Below are positions 27,411 through 36,228 of a stretch of DNA of 64,000 nt, one piece after another. How positions within the stretch are numbered: position 1 is the stretch's first letter; every line of letters starts with the position of its first letter. The notes below the pieces were generated by a model. That model ran no database searches. It saw only the letters and a list, made by a program, of their open reading frames with translations, and was not told the DNA's origin. The position numbers were made by a program, and so were the translations under genes. This DNA comes from Alphaproteobacteria bacterium (GTDB lineage: Bacteria > Myxococcota_A > UBA796 > GCA-2862545): assembly GCA_020632875.1 (NCBI GenBank), contig JACKET010000007.1, positions 186,001 to 250,000 of the forward strand. The letters are read 5' to 3'.

Positions 27411-28439
27411 ATGCCGAACGCAGTCATCTCCGGAACCGGCATGTACGTGCCGGACAACATCGTCACGAACGACGATCTCGTCTCGCAGTACGGCATCGAC
27501 ACGAACCACGACTGGATCGTGAAGCGCACGGGCATCGAGGCCCGCCGGTTCGCGCCCGAGGGCATCGGCTCGGCGGATCTCGCGGTCCCCGCGTGCGAGC
27601 AGGCCATCGAGGATGCCGGGCTCCAGAAGAAAGACATCGACATGATCCTGTTCGCGACGCTCTCGCCCGAGCACTGCTTCCCCGGCAGCGGCGTCTACCT
27701 GCAGGAGAAGCTCGGCATGCCCGAGGCCGGCCACTTCTGCCCGGCGATGGACATCCGCAACCAGTGCTCCGGGTTCCTCTACGGGCTCGGTACGGCTGCC
27801 AGCATGGTGAAGGCGGGCGCCGTGAAGAACGTCCTGGTCGTGGGCGGCGAGACGCACTCCGCGGCGCTCGACCTCTCCACCCGCGGCCGCGCGGTCGCGT
27901 CGCTGTTCGGTGACGCGGCCGGTGCCGTCGTGGTCAGCGCGAGCGACGACGAGTCCCGCGGCATCCGCACCTGGAAGCTCGGCGCCGACGGCCGCTACGC
28001 CGACGTGCTCGCCCAGCGCGTGTGGGACGTCCGCAAGCGCCCGTTCATCCCGGTCGACGAGAACGGCGTGGGCCAGGTGCAGCCCGAGATGATGTGGGCG
28101 CAGATGGATGGCCGGCTGGTGTTCAAGAACGCCGTCGAGCGCATGATCATGGGCCTGATGGAGGTCTGCTGGAAGGAGGGCATCACGATGAACGACATCG
28201 ACGTCTTCGCGTTCCACCAGGCGAACCTCCGCATCAACCAGTACGTGGCCCAGCAGCTGAACGTCCCCGAGGAGAAGCTGCTCCAGAACATCCACAAGTT
28301 CGGGAACACGACGGCCGCGACGATTCCGACGCTCCTCGCCGAGGCGCAGCGCGAGGGCAGGCTCGAGCGCGGGATGAAGGTCGCGACGGTCGCGTTCGGC
28401 TCCGGCTTCACGTGGGGCGCGGCGCTCATCGACTGGTAG
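27411..28439 (+). CDS. 3-oxoacyl-ACP synthase III-like ketosynthase (FabH family)
   Basis: A 342-residue thiolase-fold enzyme. The FabH triad is complete: Cys in DIRNQCSGFLYGLG near residue 121, His in FHQANLRI near 270, and Asn in KFGNTTAATIP near 300; GDAAGAVVV is also typical. KASIII enzymes condense a starter acyl-CoA with malonyl-ACP. A specialised starter or beta-lactone/olefin-type role is possible because no fab genes are adjacent. GGAG precedes the ATG. The stop is followed directly by the GGAGCCY array of repeat island 3. Confidence 0.9.
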   Translation: MPNAVISGTGMYVPDNIVTNDDLVSQYGIDTNHDWIVKRTGIEARRFAPEGIGSADLAVPACEQAIEDAGLQKKDIDMILFATLSPEHCFPGSGVYLQEKLGMPEAGHFCPAMDIRNQCSGFLYGLGTAASMVKAGAVKNVLVVGGETHSAALDLSTRGRAVASLFGDAAGAVVVSASDDESRGIRTWKLGADGRYADVLAQRVWDVRKRPFIPVDENGVGQVQPEMMWAQMDGRLVFKNAVERMIMGLMEVCWKEGITMNDIDVFAFHQANLRINQYVAQQLNVPEEKLLQNIHKFGNTTAATIPTLLAEAQREGRLERGMKVATVAFGSGFTWGAALIDW

Positions 28440-28440
28440 C

Positions 28441-28575
28441 GGAGCCCGGAGCCCGGAGCCTGGAGCCTGGAGCCTGGAGCCGGCAGTCGTGGCGGCGTTG
28501 CGATCGGTTGGGGTGTCGACGGGCGCGGCCGGGCATCACGCAGATGACGCAGATGGACGCGGATGACGCAGAAAC
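28441..28575 (+). repeat. Left inverted end of island 3
   Basis: Six GGAGCCY heptamers (28441-28483) start one base after the stop codon. A block containing GGCGGCGTTGCGATCGG and then CATCACGCAGATGACGCAG (28535-28575) follows. Its inverted partner is 30088-30240. Confidence 0.85.
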
Positions 28576-29076
28576 GAGGCCGTTGCGGGGTCGAGCGTCC
28601 TCCCGTCCCCGCGGCGCCGTCGTGAGGGATTCGTACCGCCGGGGACGCCAAGGTCTGCCCGTAAACGTCAGGGCTCTCGACGGGCTTCTCGGTGTCGGGG
28701 CCGACAGTGAGGGCCTCCCTGCGGACCGGAGTCGGGATTCACCAGAGCAGGCCCGCCTTTCCAGCTGCTCGGGTGAGCAGGGTGCCGCCGACGCCCTGCC
28801 CGGTCCCCTCGGAGGTTCGGGGAGTGGGCCGTCCGACCGGCCACCCGCCTGGCGGTCTTGGCGGTGGAGTAGGCGTTGCCCCTGTCGAGGCACCCCAGCA
28901 TCGCGCCGATTCCGCTCGCGTCTCAGACCGGGAGTCGACGGATTCCATCCGTTGGAGCTGTCCACGACGTGGCTCCGCATCTATTTGAAGGATCAATGGG
29001 GATTCTCGTCATTCAGGTCTCTGTTGGCGGTCCTCCGCCCGCTCCTGCGGTGTGGCTCGCTGTGCGATCCGCCGCT

Positions 29077-29535
29077 CGAAGCCGACCTTGCAAGCGGGCG
29101 GGGATTGAGGCCGGTCGAACACTCGAGGTGTGTAGACCCGGGTCGAACTGCGCGTCCTGTACGCAGAGCCGGGTCGAACTGCGCCTGATGCTCGCAGAGC
29201 CGGGTCGAACTGCGCCTGATGCACGCAGAGCCCCCCTGAACTGCGCCTCCCGCCTATCAGGACTCCGGGGCTCGCGCGATTGTCGGCGTTTGTTCGTCCG
29301 CGATCCGGGGTGACACAGGGAATTGGCCCCGGTTCACGGCAATCGGCGCAGTTCATCGGGGCTCTGCGTCGAGCTCGCGCAGTTCAGCACGGCTCTGCGC
29401 AGGACACGGCGCTCCCCGTGTCGGCGTTGGTCCGACACCCGCACGCCGAGGTCGTCCTGGACCCCGATGGCGGCGCCGTCCACGTCGGGCTGCACGGCAC
29501 ATCGCTCGTCGTCGGGACGGAGGAACAGGGCCGCC
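29077..29535 (+). repeat. Island 3 direct repeat, copy 1
   Basis: It runs from CGAAGCCGACCTTGCA through CGCAGAGCCGGGTCGAACTG iterons, GGCCCCGGTTCACGGCAATC and TTGGTCCGACACCCGCAC to CTCGTCGTCGGGACGGAGGA. A copy lies at 29581-30028. Confidence 0.8.
29147..29254 (+). repeat. About 31-bp iterons with facing inverted copies
   Basis: Three to four tandem units of the form CGCAGAGCCGGGTCGAACTG plus CGCCTGATGCA occur here. Inverted variants, GCGCAGTTCAGCACGGCTCT and related, lie about 100 bp downstream (29346-29400), so the strands could form a long foldback. Spacing is too short and uniform for CRISPR spacers. Confidence 0.75.
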
Positions 29536-29580
29536 GCCTCCACCTGCACCGAAGGCCTCGCCGCGCCTTGGCGAGTGGGG

Positions 29581-30028
29581 CGAAGCCGACCTTGCAGGCG
29601 GGCGAGACTGCGGCCGGTCGAACGTCACTCGAGGTACGCAGACCAGGTCGAACTGCGCGTCCTGTACGCAGAGCCGGGTCGAACTGCGCGTGACGCACGC
29701 AGAGCCCCCCTCAACTGCGCCTCCCGCGCACCTGGACTCCTTGGTTCCGCGCGATTATCGGCGTTCGTTCGTCCGCGCTCCGGAGTGCCGCAGAGAATCG
29801 GCCCCGGTTCACGGCAATCGGCGCAGTGCATCGAGGCTCTGCGTCGAGCTCGCGCAGTTCAGCACCGCTCTGCGCACAGCGCTCCCTGTGCCGGCGTTGG
29901 TCCGACACCCGCACCCCGAGACCGTCCTGGCCCCCGATGACGGCGTCGAATCACACCTCGGAGACCCCGCCGTCCCCGTCCGGCTGCAAGGCACAGCGCT
30001 CGTCGTCGGGACGGAGGAACGGGGCGGC
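29581..30028 (+). repeat. Island 3 direct repeat, copy 2
   Basis: Second copy of the 29077-29535 segment, with one fewer iteron and a 30-40 bp insertion at about 29945-29980. It again ends in CTCGTCGTCGGGACGGAGGA. Confidence 0.8.
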
Positions 30029-30087
30029 CGCCCTCGCTGCGCCTCGGCGAGCGGGGACGCGAAGACGCCGGCACGGGCAGTCCGGTG

Positions 30088-30240
30088 GTTTCTGCGTCAT
30101 CCGCGTCCATCTGCGTCATCTGCGTGATGCCGATCCCGCTGCACCCCGCGACCCAAGCTTCCGATCGCAACGCCGCCGCGACCCCCGGCTCCGGGCTCCA
30201 GGCTCCGGGCTCCGGACTCCCGGCTCCCGGCTCCGACTCC
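30088..30240 (-). repeat. Right inverted end of island 3
   Basis: Reverse complement of the left end: TTTCTGCGTCATCCGCGTCC, then CGATCGCAACGCCGCCGCGA and a GGCTCC heptamer array that stops two bases before the TerB-like stop codon. Confidence 0.85.
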
Positions 30241-30242
30241 GG

Positions 30243-30707
30243 CTACTCCGGCTCGTAGTGCTCCTGGTGCAGCCGCGCGATGTGGTTGCTGATGTTGCGG
30301 ATGGCCTCCTGCTCCTCGTTCGAGGTCTGGAAGAACATCCCGAACAGCCCGCCCGCGCTCTCGGCGATGATGTCGCAGTACTCGACGATGTCGTCGACCT
30401 GGTGGGGCTTGATCTCGCGCCCGAAGCCATCCGGCTTGTGCGCGAGCCGCACGAGGACCTCGCGACCGCGATCGAAGAAGTCCTGAGTGGGGCGCTCGGT
30501 GAGCCAGTCTTCGACCACCTTGCGCGCGGGACCCGCGAGGAGCTGGTTGCCCTCGCCGTAGCTCAGGATGGCGTCGCGCTCCTGCTTCTGGATCTCGTTG
30601 TCGGCCCACGCCACCTCGATGAGGGGAAGGAGGAGGATCGCCCGGTAGCTCCCTTCGCCCAGACCCAGGGCGTCGAGCTCGCGCAGGAACTTGTGGTCAT
30701 CGCTCAT
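30243..30707 (-). CDS. TerB-like helical domain protein
   Basis: A 154-residue acidic, soluble, all-helical protein. LLPLIEVAWADNEIQKQERD resembles the first helices of TerB/TerB-like domains, which bind metal or act as scaffolds near membranes. The ATG at 30707 has GGAGG six bases upstream and is preferred to an in-frame start further upstream. It lies 51 bp downstream of a histidine kinase gene on the same strand. Function is not established. Confidence 0.65.
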   Translation of the reverse strand: MSDDHKFLRELDALGLGEGSYRAILLLPLIEVAWADNEIQKQERDAILSYGEGNQLLAGPARKVVEDWLTERPTQDFFDRGREVLVRLAHKPDGFGREIKPHQVDDIVEYCDIIAESAGGLFGMFFQTSNEEQEAIRNISNHIARLHQEHYEPE

Positions 30708-30758
30708 CGGTACCTCCGGCACGTCGCTGGACACCGCCACGTGCTGCACAGCCGCAGC

Positions 30759-31619
30759 CTACCTGAGGAGGACGGTGGGTTCCTCGTCGTCGAAGTCGTA
30801 GCCCGACGCCTGGGCCCGCCGCGGCAGCTCGACCATCACCGACGCGCCGTGCCCCATCTTGCTCGCGATGGTGAGCTTGCCCCCCATGGCCTCCGCCAGG
30901 CCCTTGCACACCGCGAGGCCGACCCCGGCGCCGTCGTAGCGGCGCGTGGTGCCCGAATCACCCTGCCAGAACGGGAGCGTCGCGGCCTCGACCTGCGCGT
31001 TCGTCATCCCGATGCCGTCGTCGCGGACCCCGATCTCGAACCAGTCGGGATCGAGGGAGCGGACCGTGATGGACACCGTGCCCTTGAACGTGAACCGGCA
31101 GGCGTTGTGGACGAGATTGAAGAGGATCTGGCGGATCATCCGCTTGTCTGACCGGACCTCGAGACCGGCCTCGACCTCGACCTTCAGCCGGTTCTTGTTG
31201 CGCTGGGCCTGCTCGGAGACCGCTTCGACCACGTCGTCGACGATGGCGGCCAGGTCGAGATCCAGCGGCTCGACCTGGAAGTTGCCCGTGCGGAGCTGGT
31301 TCAGATCGAGGACCGACTCGACGAGCGCGAGCAGGTGCCGGGTCGCGCGGCGGATGGCGCCGAGGTCGCCGAGATCGGGGTGGCCGGGCGGCTTGTCTTC
31401 GATGAGGAGGTCGGTGTAGCCCTGGATCGCGTTCAGCGGCGTGCGGAGCTCGTGGCTCATGCGCGCGAGGAAGTCCTCCTCCTGCGGGGTCGGCCCGCGC
31501 GGGTTCGTTCGCACGAGCCCGTCTTCCAGCGGGCGATGGGGAGTGTCGTCGGCCAAGGTCACCTCGGCGCGAGCATACCCGGAGGAGAGCGCGACGGGCG
31601 GACGGCGGCGGAGCGCCAT
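30759..31619 (-). CDS. Cytoplasmic sensor histidine kinase (HisKA-HATPase)
   Basis: About 286 residues with no membrane segment and no recognisable input domain. The H-box is ARMSHELRTPLNAIQGYTDL (His near residue 61). The catalytic domain shows ILFNLVHNACRFT (N-box), VRDDGIGMT (G1), RYDGAGVGLAV (G2). It could be a hybrid-type orphan kinase activated by a partner protein. No response regulator gene is adjacent. The start is uncertain: ATG 31619 and GTG 31562 are both in frame and neither has a strong ribosome site. Confidence 0.85.
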   Translation of the reverse strand: MALRRRPPVALSSGYARAEVTLADDTPHRPLEDGLVRTNPRGPTPQEEDFLARMSHELRTPLNAIQGYTDLLIEDKPPGHPDLGDLGAIRRATRHLLALVESVLDLNQLRTGNFQVEPLDLDLAAIVDDVVEAVSEQAQRNKNRLKVEVEAGLEVRSDKRMIRQILFNLVHNACRFTFKGTVSITVRSLDPDWFEIGVRDDGIGMTNAQVEAATLPFWQGDSGTTRRYDGAGVGLAVCKGLAEAMGGKLTIASKMGHGASVMVELPRRAQASGYDFDDEEPTVLLR

Positions 31620-31747
31620 CTCACGTCCGTGGCTCGCGATCGTGAACCTCTGGTTGATGATGGGGTGAGGCTCGAGCCGATTGTCTCTCGGGCGTGGGAG
31701 GACCATCCTCAGGAGCGAAGGGCGGGAGAGGCCGCCGGGAGGGCGCG

Positions 31748-32563
31748 ATGGAAGCGAAGCGGGCAATCGTCACGGGTGGAACGTCGGGCATCGGGCTCGC
31801 CATCGCGGAGGCCCTCGTGGGGGCCGGGTTCGCGGTCACGGTCACGGGGCGTGACGCTGGCAAGGGGGCTGCCGCGGCGGCTTCGATCGGGGCCGGCTTC
31901 GCGCAGGTCGACCACAGCGACCTGTCCGCGGTGCGGGCGTTCGCGGCTGGCGTCGAGGGTGTGGACGTCCTCGTGAACAACGTGGGGGGCGCGTTCTGGA
32001 ACCGGGTCGTGACCCCGGACGGACACGAGACGACCCTCGCGCTGAACCTGCTGGCCCCCGTCGTCCTGACCGAAGCCGTGCTGCCGAAACTGCGAGAAGG
32101 CAGTCGGATCGTGAACATCGTCACGAAGCTCGAGAAGAACATGAAGCTCGATCTCGACGACCCGCAAGGCGAGAAGCGGTACAAGGGCTTCGACGCGTAT
32201 GCCGGTGCGAAGGTCGGGCTGCTGGCGTGGACCCTCGACCTGGCGAAGCGGGCGGAGTCCCGTGGGGTCCTGGTGAACGGGGTGCATCCCGGCATCGTCG
32301 TGGGCACGGGCTTCGGCGCCGACATGCCCTGGATCATGCGGGCCATGGGCCCCGTGATCGCCCGGCTGTTCGGGATGAGCCGGAGCATGGAGGACGCGGT
32401 CCGCACGCCGCTCCGGCTCGCGACCACCGGCACGGAGACGGGGCGCTACCTCGATCTGGACGCCGAGATCCCGCTGCCCGCGCAGCTCGACGACCCCGCG
32501 CAGGTCGCGCGCATCCTCGCGCTGTGCGCGGAGCTGGGTGCCGCCCCGGCGCTGACGGCCTGA
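31748..32563 (+). CDS. Short-chain dehydrogenase/reductase
   Basis: A 271-residue NAD(P)-dependent Rossmann enzyme. The cofactor loop is TGGTSGIG, the conserved NNVGG near residue 78 and the YxxxK pair in AYAGAKVGLLAW near 158 are present. The usual catalytic Ser region reads VNIVTKLEKNMKLD with no obvious Ser. The C-terminal half (WIMRAMGPVIARLFG) resembles retinol-dehydrogenase-like SDRs that modify hydrophobic alcohols. GGAGGG precedes the ATG. It is divergent from the histidine kinase across 128 bp. Confidence 0.88.
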   Translation: MEAKRAIVTGGTSGIGLAIAEALVGAGFAVTVTGRDAGKGAAAAASIGAGFAQVDHSDLSAVRAFAAGVEGVDVLVNNVGGAFWNRVVTPDGHETTLALNLLAPVVLTEAVLPKLREGSRIVNIVTKLEKNMKLDLDDPQGEKRYKGFDAYAGAKVGLLAWTLDLAKRAESRGVLVNGVHPGIVVGTGFGADMPWIMRAMGPVIARLFGMSRSMEDAVRTPLRLATTGTETGRYLDLDAEIPLPAQLDDPAQVARILALCAELGAAPALTA

Positions 32564-32793
32564 GGGCGGGACCGGTGCCTCGCCTCGGCCCTGCGGCAGG
32601 CGGGCCGGAGGGGCCCGCGCAGCGGGCGTCGCGAAGCGACCGAGCGCGAATGCGCGAGCCCGGAGGACAGCCGACGGCGCAGCCGGGCCGCCCCGATCAG
32701 GTCTGGAAACGCGTCGGGAGCGCACCTCGCCTCTCCGACGGGTTCGTGCGATGCTCCACGTCCACTCGGAAACGGCAGGATGGAGGTCTCGAA

Positions 32794-34011
32794 ATGAGCA
32801 GCGGAACCCGCACCGTCATGGTGCTCCTCGTGCACGGGTACGACCGCGGCACGCGAGGCACCCGTGACGAGACCACCGCGTTCCTCGGGCGGATCCACGC
32901 GGTCGGCGCGGCACTGGAGGCTGGGGGCGGGCGGCTCGCCCAGGACGCTCGCGAGCGGCGCACGTGGGTGTTCGACAGCGCGACGGCTTCGCTCCGGGCG
33001 GCGGGGCCCGCGCTCGAGGCCGCGCGGGCGGAGGGCCTCGACGTGTCGATGGCCATCGAGACCGGCGACGTCGATGTGGATGCGCGTGGGGTGTGGGGAA
33101 CGGCCGCGGAGGTGGTCGACGCGCTGATCGACGACGTGGAGTGGGGCCGGGCGTGGTTCGGCGCCGTGACGATGCAGAGCGCCGATCTCGAAGGCCTCGC
33201 GTGGTCGGAGGTCGGTGTGTTCGCGCGCCACATCGGGTCGGGCACCGTCACCTTCGAGCTCGGCGTCCGGGAGCCGGAGCCCGAGGTGGTGTTCCGGGTC
33301 TCTTCGGACGTCGGGCCCGACGACGCCGAGGAGCCGGACCGGGAGGTCGCGGTGCTCGGGCTCGCGCTGCCCGCGGTCCCGGTTCGCGATGCCGTGGCGG
33401 GCTACGCGTACGAGCTGCTCGCGGACGGCCGGTGGGTCGTCGAGAGCCCCCGATCGCACCTCCGCCTGCGCGTGGGACCGGAGGGCGTGGCCGTGGAGGC
33501 GCTCATGCCGGGCGTGACCGTCGGAGGCGAGCCGGTGCCGTCCGGCGGATCGGTCGTCCTGAGCGGGCCCGTCGCGATCCGGACGCGTGACACGGGCCAC
33601 ACGTGGCGCCCCGTCGACGGGCCCTGGGTGGGCGTGGTGGTCGCCGACACCTCCGAGGTCCGGATCGGGCTTCCGGAGGGAGGTGAGATCCAGGTGGGGC
33701 GCGAGCCGCGCTTCCCCGGCCTGGCCCTCCCCGATCGCCGCGCCTCCGCCGCCATGGTCTTCGCGGACACGGACGCGGGCGCCCGTGCGCGGGAGAGGGG
33801 CTTCGCGCTCGACCGCGAGCTCACGGGGCGTGAGCAGTGCCGGATCGTCCGCCAGGAGGGGCTCGTTCGCGTCGAGAGCACGCATCCGGTCCTGCCGACG
33901 GGGGTCCTCGGCGACGAGGCGCTGCAGTTGCTCCAGCCCGGCACGGAGGTGCAGCTCGAGGACGGGGCGCTCCTCCTGGTGGGGACGTCGGCGGTGGGTC
34001 TGCTGCCGTAG
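32794..34011 (+). CDS. Degenerate class III nucleotidyl-cyclase domain fused to an FHA-like domain
   Basis: A 405-residue soluble protein. Residues 5-145 follow a class III cyclase fold, with WVFDSATASLRAA, then DVSMAIETGDVDV and GVWGTAAEVVDALID where active enzymes have the GxHxGxV and GxxVNxAARL segments. Both metal Asp are absent: the first strand reads VLLVHGYDRG and the GDG loop is replaced by RERRTWVF. Residues about 285-405 resemble an FHA domain (EIQVGREPRF, CRIVRQEGLVRVES, LEDGALLLVGTSAV). GGAGG precedes the ATG. It ends with no gap at the stop of the convergent pseudokinase-FGE gene. Confidence 0.65.
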   Translation: MSSGTRTVMVLLVHGYDRGTRGTRDETTAFLGRIHAVGAALEAGGGRLAQDARERRTWVFDSATASLRAAGPALEAARAEGLDVSMAIETGDVDVDARGVWGTAAEVVDALIDDVEWGRAWFGAVTMQSADLEGLAWSEVGVFARHIGSGTVTFELGVREPEPEVVFRVSSDVGPDDAEEPDREVAVLGLALPAVPVRDAVAGYAYELLADGRWVVESPRSHLRLRVGPEGVAVEALMPGVTVGGEPVPSGGSVVLSGPVAIRTRDTGHTWRPVDGPWVGVVVADTSEVRIGLPEGGEIQVGREPRFPGLALPDRRASAAMVFADTDAGARARERGFALDRELTGREQCRIVRQEGLVRVESTHPVLPTGVLGDEALQLLQPGTEVQLEDGALLLVGTSAVGLLP

Positions 34012-36228
34012 TCACTCCATCGGGAACACCCCGCGGAACCCGGCGTTCCGCTGGGCCATCTCCCAGCTGATCGCGCTGCGCGCCGCGCTCCGGCATCCCT
34101 GCGGGTTGGACGCGTACGAGCCGCCACGCGACGATCTGAGCCCCAGACCGCCGCGATCTCCGGTGATCACCCCACGACCGCCTTCGACCACGGGGCCCGC
34201 CTCGAAGTCGTCGATGCACGCCTGGTTCGTGTTCCCCGCCAGCCCGCGCACGCCGGTGGGCCCCACGTCGAGCGGGTACGTGTCGACCGGTGCGGGCACG
34301 GGAGTGCCCCTCTGGCCGTTCTTGTTGAGGCAGCGTGTCGCGTCCCAGTGGTCACCCCACGGGAACCAGCGACCGTCGACCCCGCGCGCGGCCTTCTCGA
34401 ACTCCAGCTCCGCTGGCAGCCGCCACGGCCGTCCCGTACGTTCGGCCAACCAGTCGAGGTACGCGTTGGCGTCGAGCCAGCGCACCATGTTGACGGGGCC
34501 GTCGCCGGGCCATTGGACGGGGTCGTCGGGGAGCGTGAACCGGCGCCCGTCGAAGCCGTAGAAGGGCTCCCTGTGGGCGCCGGGCTCGAGATTGAACGTG
34601 GCCGGAGCGTGCCGGTGCGCCTCGTCGACGCGGCCGGACGCCACGAGGTCGTTCAGGTACGCGAGGTATTCCCGGTGCGTGACGTGGTGCTTCATCATCA
34701 CGAACGCGTCGAGCCACACGTGCTGGCGGGGGAGCGAGAACACCTCGGGGTCGCCTCCGGCGACGAACCAGCCGGCCGGGACGTAGATCTCGCCAGCACC
34801 CAGCCACCCCTCCGGGGGGAGCCGGATCGGGGTGGGCGCCGTCTCACCGGGGGCGACGCCGTCCCAGTGGCCCTCGCGCGTGACCCGGAACGGATACCGC
34901 ACGACCGCGCGGCCCGGGTGGGAGACGATGGCGAGATACGACCCCATGGGCAGGGTCTCTTCGAGGACGGGCGTGCGGAGCGTCGGACCCACGCGCTCCT
35001 CGACGAGCCGTCGGTTCTGCTGGACGTACCGGAACACCTCGACGGTCGCACCCGACGGGTCGGTGTGGAGCGTGAACGCGCCGGTCCCGGCGAGCGTCCG
35101 CTCGAGCGAGGCCCGGCGGGGCGACGCCGGAGGGAGGGCGGATGCGTGGGCCCGGATCGTCGCGAGGAGCCCGGAGACGCGGTGGTCTTCGCCGCTCTCC
35201 TCGGCGTGACGCAGGCGTTGGCGGTAGCGATCGGCGAGCGCGAACCGCGTCTCCTCGGCGTCGGGCGCGACCTGGACGGCGGCGTGCAGGCGCTGATCGA
35301 CCTCGACATCCGTGAGTCGCACGGACCGCCGGAGATCCCGCGCCTCGTCGAGGAGGCGCCATGCAGCGTGCTTCTCCTCCTCGGGCCTCCAGCGCGGGAT
35401 GGCCCGGAGCGATGCCTCGCCCCGGGCCTCGAGCTCGGCCGCCCGGGCGAGCAGGCGTGGAGCACCTGCGGCGACGTCGAGCGCTTCGCGGGTCATGTCG
35501 GCGGCGCGCTCGCGCCTCTGCGCACCTTCCAGCCACGCGGCGAGGGCGTCGGAGAGCTCGGCCCCGTCGGCAGGGCCGCCCGGTGCCTCGATCGCGGCGA
35601 GGCAGAGGGACGCGAGCGGCGAGGGGACGCCGGGCACCCGCCGGACCGTGGCGTCGCGCAGCGCGTCCAGGGCGCGGTCGTGGGGAATGCCGCCGACGAG
35701 GACCTGCGCCATGCACCAGCCCAGCGCCCGAACGTCCGCGTCGACTCCCGCCGCACCGGTACCCACGCTCCAGTCGAGCACGAGGACCTCGCCGTGCTGC
35801 CCGATCAGGATGTCGGCCGGCTCGAGCCCGCCGTGGACGATGCCATTGGCGTGCGCGAAGCCCAGCGCATCCGCGACGCGCCGCAGGACGGCGAGGTTCT
35901 GTTGGATGCGGGTCGGAGCGTCGCGGTCGCCCGACGCGAGGAGGTCGGCGAAGCTGCGACCCCGGACCTCGTCCATCGTGTACCAGGCCCTCCCGTCCTC
36001 CCCGACGCCGAAGTCGTGGATCGGGATGACGGCCGGGTGCTGGAGCGCCGCGGTGCGGCGGGCTTCTTCGACGAACCGCGCCACGCCGTCGGCGTCCCGG
36101 ATCAGCTCGGCGCGCAGGATCTTCAGGGCCAGGGTGCGGTTCAGGACGCGGTCGCGCACCCGGCGCACCTCGGACGTGCTCCCACGTGCGAGCAGCCCGA
36201 GATCCTCGTACCGCGCGGGCTCGATCAC
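34012..36228 (-). CDS. Pseudokinase-PEGA-like-FGE sulfatase-modifying domain protein
   Basis: A 738-residue paralogue of the adjacent kinase. The N-lobe keeps ALKILR (Lys). The catalytic loop reads VHGGLEPADIL instead of HRDLKPAN, DFG reads DWS, and the activation segment is absent: LDWSVGTGAAGVDADVRAL runs directly into a later helix. A helical linker (270-370) and a PEGA-like repeat (about 375-450) follow. The C-terminus (480-738) is an FGE/SUMF1-like fold with YVPAGWFVAGGDPE, RLPAELEFEKAARG, WFPWGD and RGGSYASNPQGCRSAAR. The start GTG 36228 overlaps the upstream kinase stop (GTGA). Confidence 0.85.
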   Translation of the reverse strand: MIEPARYEDLGLLARGSTSEVRRVRDRVLNRTLALKILRAELIRDADGVARFVEEARRTAALQHPAVIPIHDFGVGEDGRAWYTMDEVRGRSFADLLASGDRDAPTRIQQNLAVLRRVADALGFAHANGIVHGGLEPADILIGQHGEVLVLDWSVGTGAAGVDADVRALGWCMAQVLVGGIPHDRALDALRDATVRRVPGVPSPLASLCLAAIEAPGGPADGAELSDALAAWLEGAQRRERAADMTREALDVAAGAPRLLARAAELEARGEASLRAIPRWRPEEEKHAAWRLLDEARDLRRSVRLTDVEVDQRLHAAVQVAPDAEETRFALADRYRQRLRHAEESGEDHRVSGLLATIRAHASALPPASPRRASLERTLAGTGAFTLHTDPSGATVEVFRYVQQNRRLVEERVGPTLRTPVLEETLPMGSYLAIVSHPGRAVVRYPFRVTREGHWDGVAPGETAPTPIRLPPEGWLGAGEIYVPAGWFVAGGDPEVFSLPRQHVWLDAFVMMKHHVTHREYLAYLNDLVASGRVDEAHRHAPATFNLEPGAHREPFYGFDGRRFTLPDDPVQWPGDGPVNMVRWLDANAYLDWLAERTGRPWRLPAELEFEKAARGVDGRWFPWGDHWDATRCLNKNGQRGTPVPAPVDTYPLDVGPTGVRGLAGNTNQACIDDFEAGPVVEGGRGVITGDRGGLGLRSSRGGSYASNPQGCRSAARSAISWEMAQRNAGFRGVFPME

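Larger units (their letters stand above)
28440..30242. repeat. Repeat island 3 with long inverted ends (1.8 kb, no gene)
   Basis: The island fills the space between the FabH-like stop and the stop of the convergent TerB-like gene. Its ends are inverted copies of each other: a heptamer array, a GGCGGCGTTGCGATCGG block and a CACGCAGATGACGCAG array. The middle holds a CACCAGAGCAGG motif (28740), two direct copies of a segment of about 450 bp, and short iterons. Partial reading frames there look like decayed coding sequence, but no intact gene is supported. Confidence 0.85.

Noticed and set aside
29147..29254. Short tandem repeats resembling a CRISPR array
   Set aside because: Units are adjacent with almost no unique spacer between them, inverted copies occur nearby, and no cas gene is present.
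28440..30242. A protein-coding gene in island 3 from frames reading LVRHPHAE and SLVVGTEE
   Set aside because: No frame remains open through a recognisable domain, and the two copies differ by an insertion; treated as repeat or remnant.
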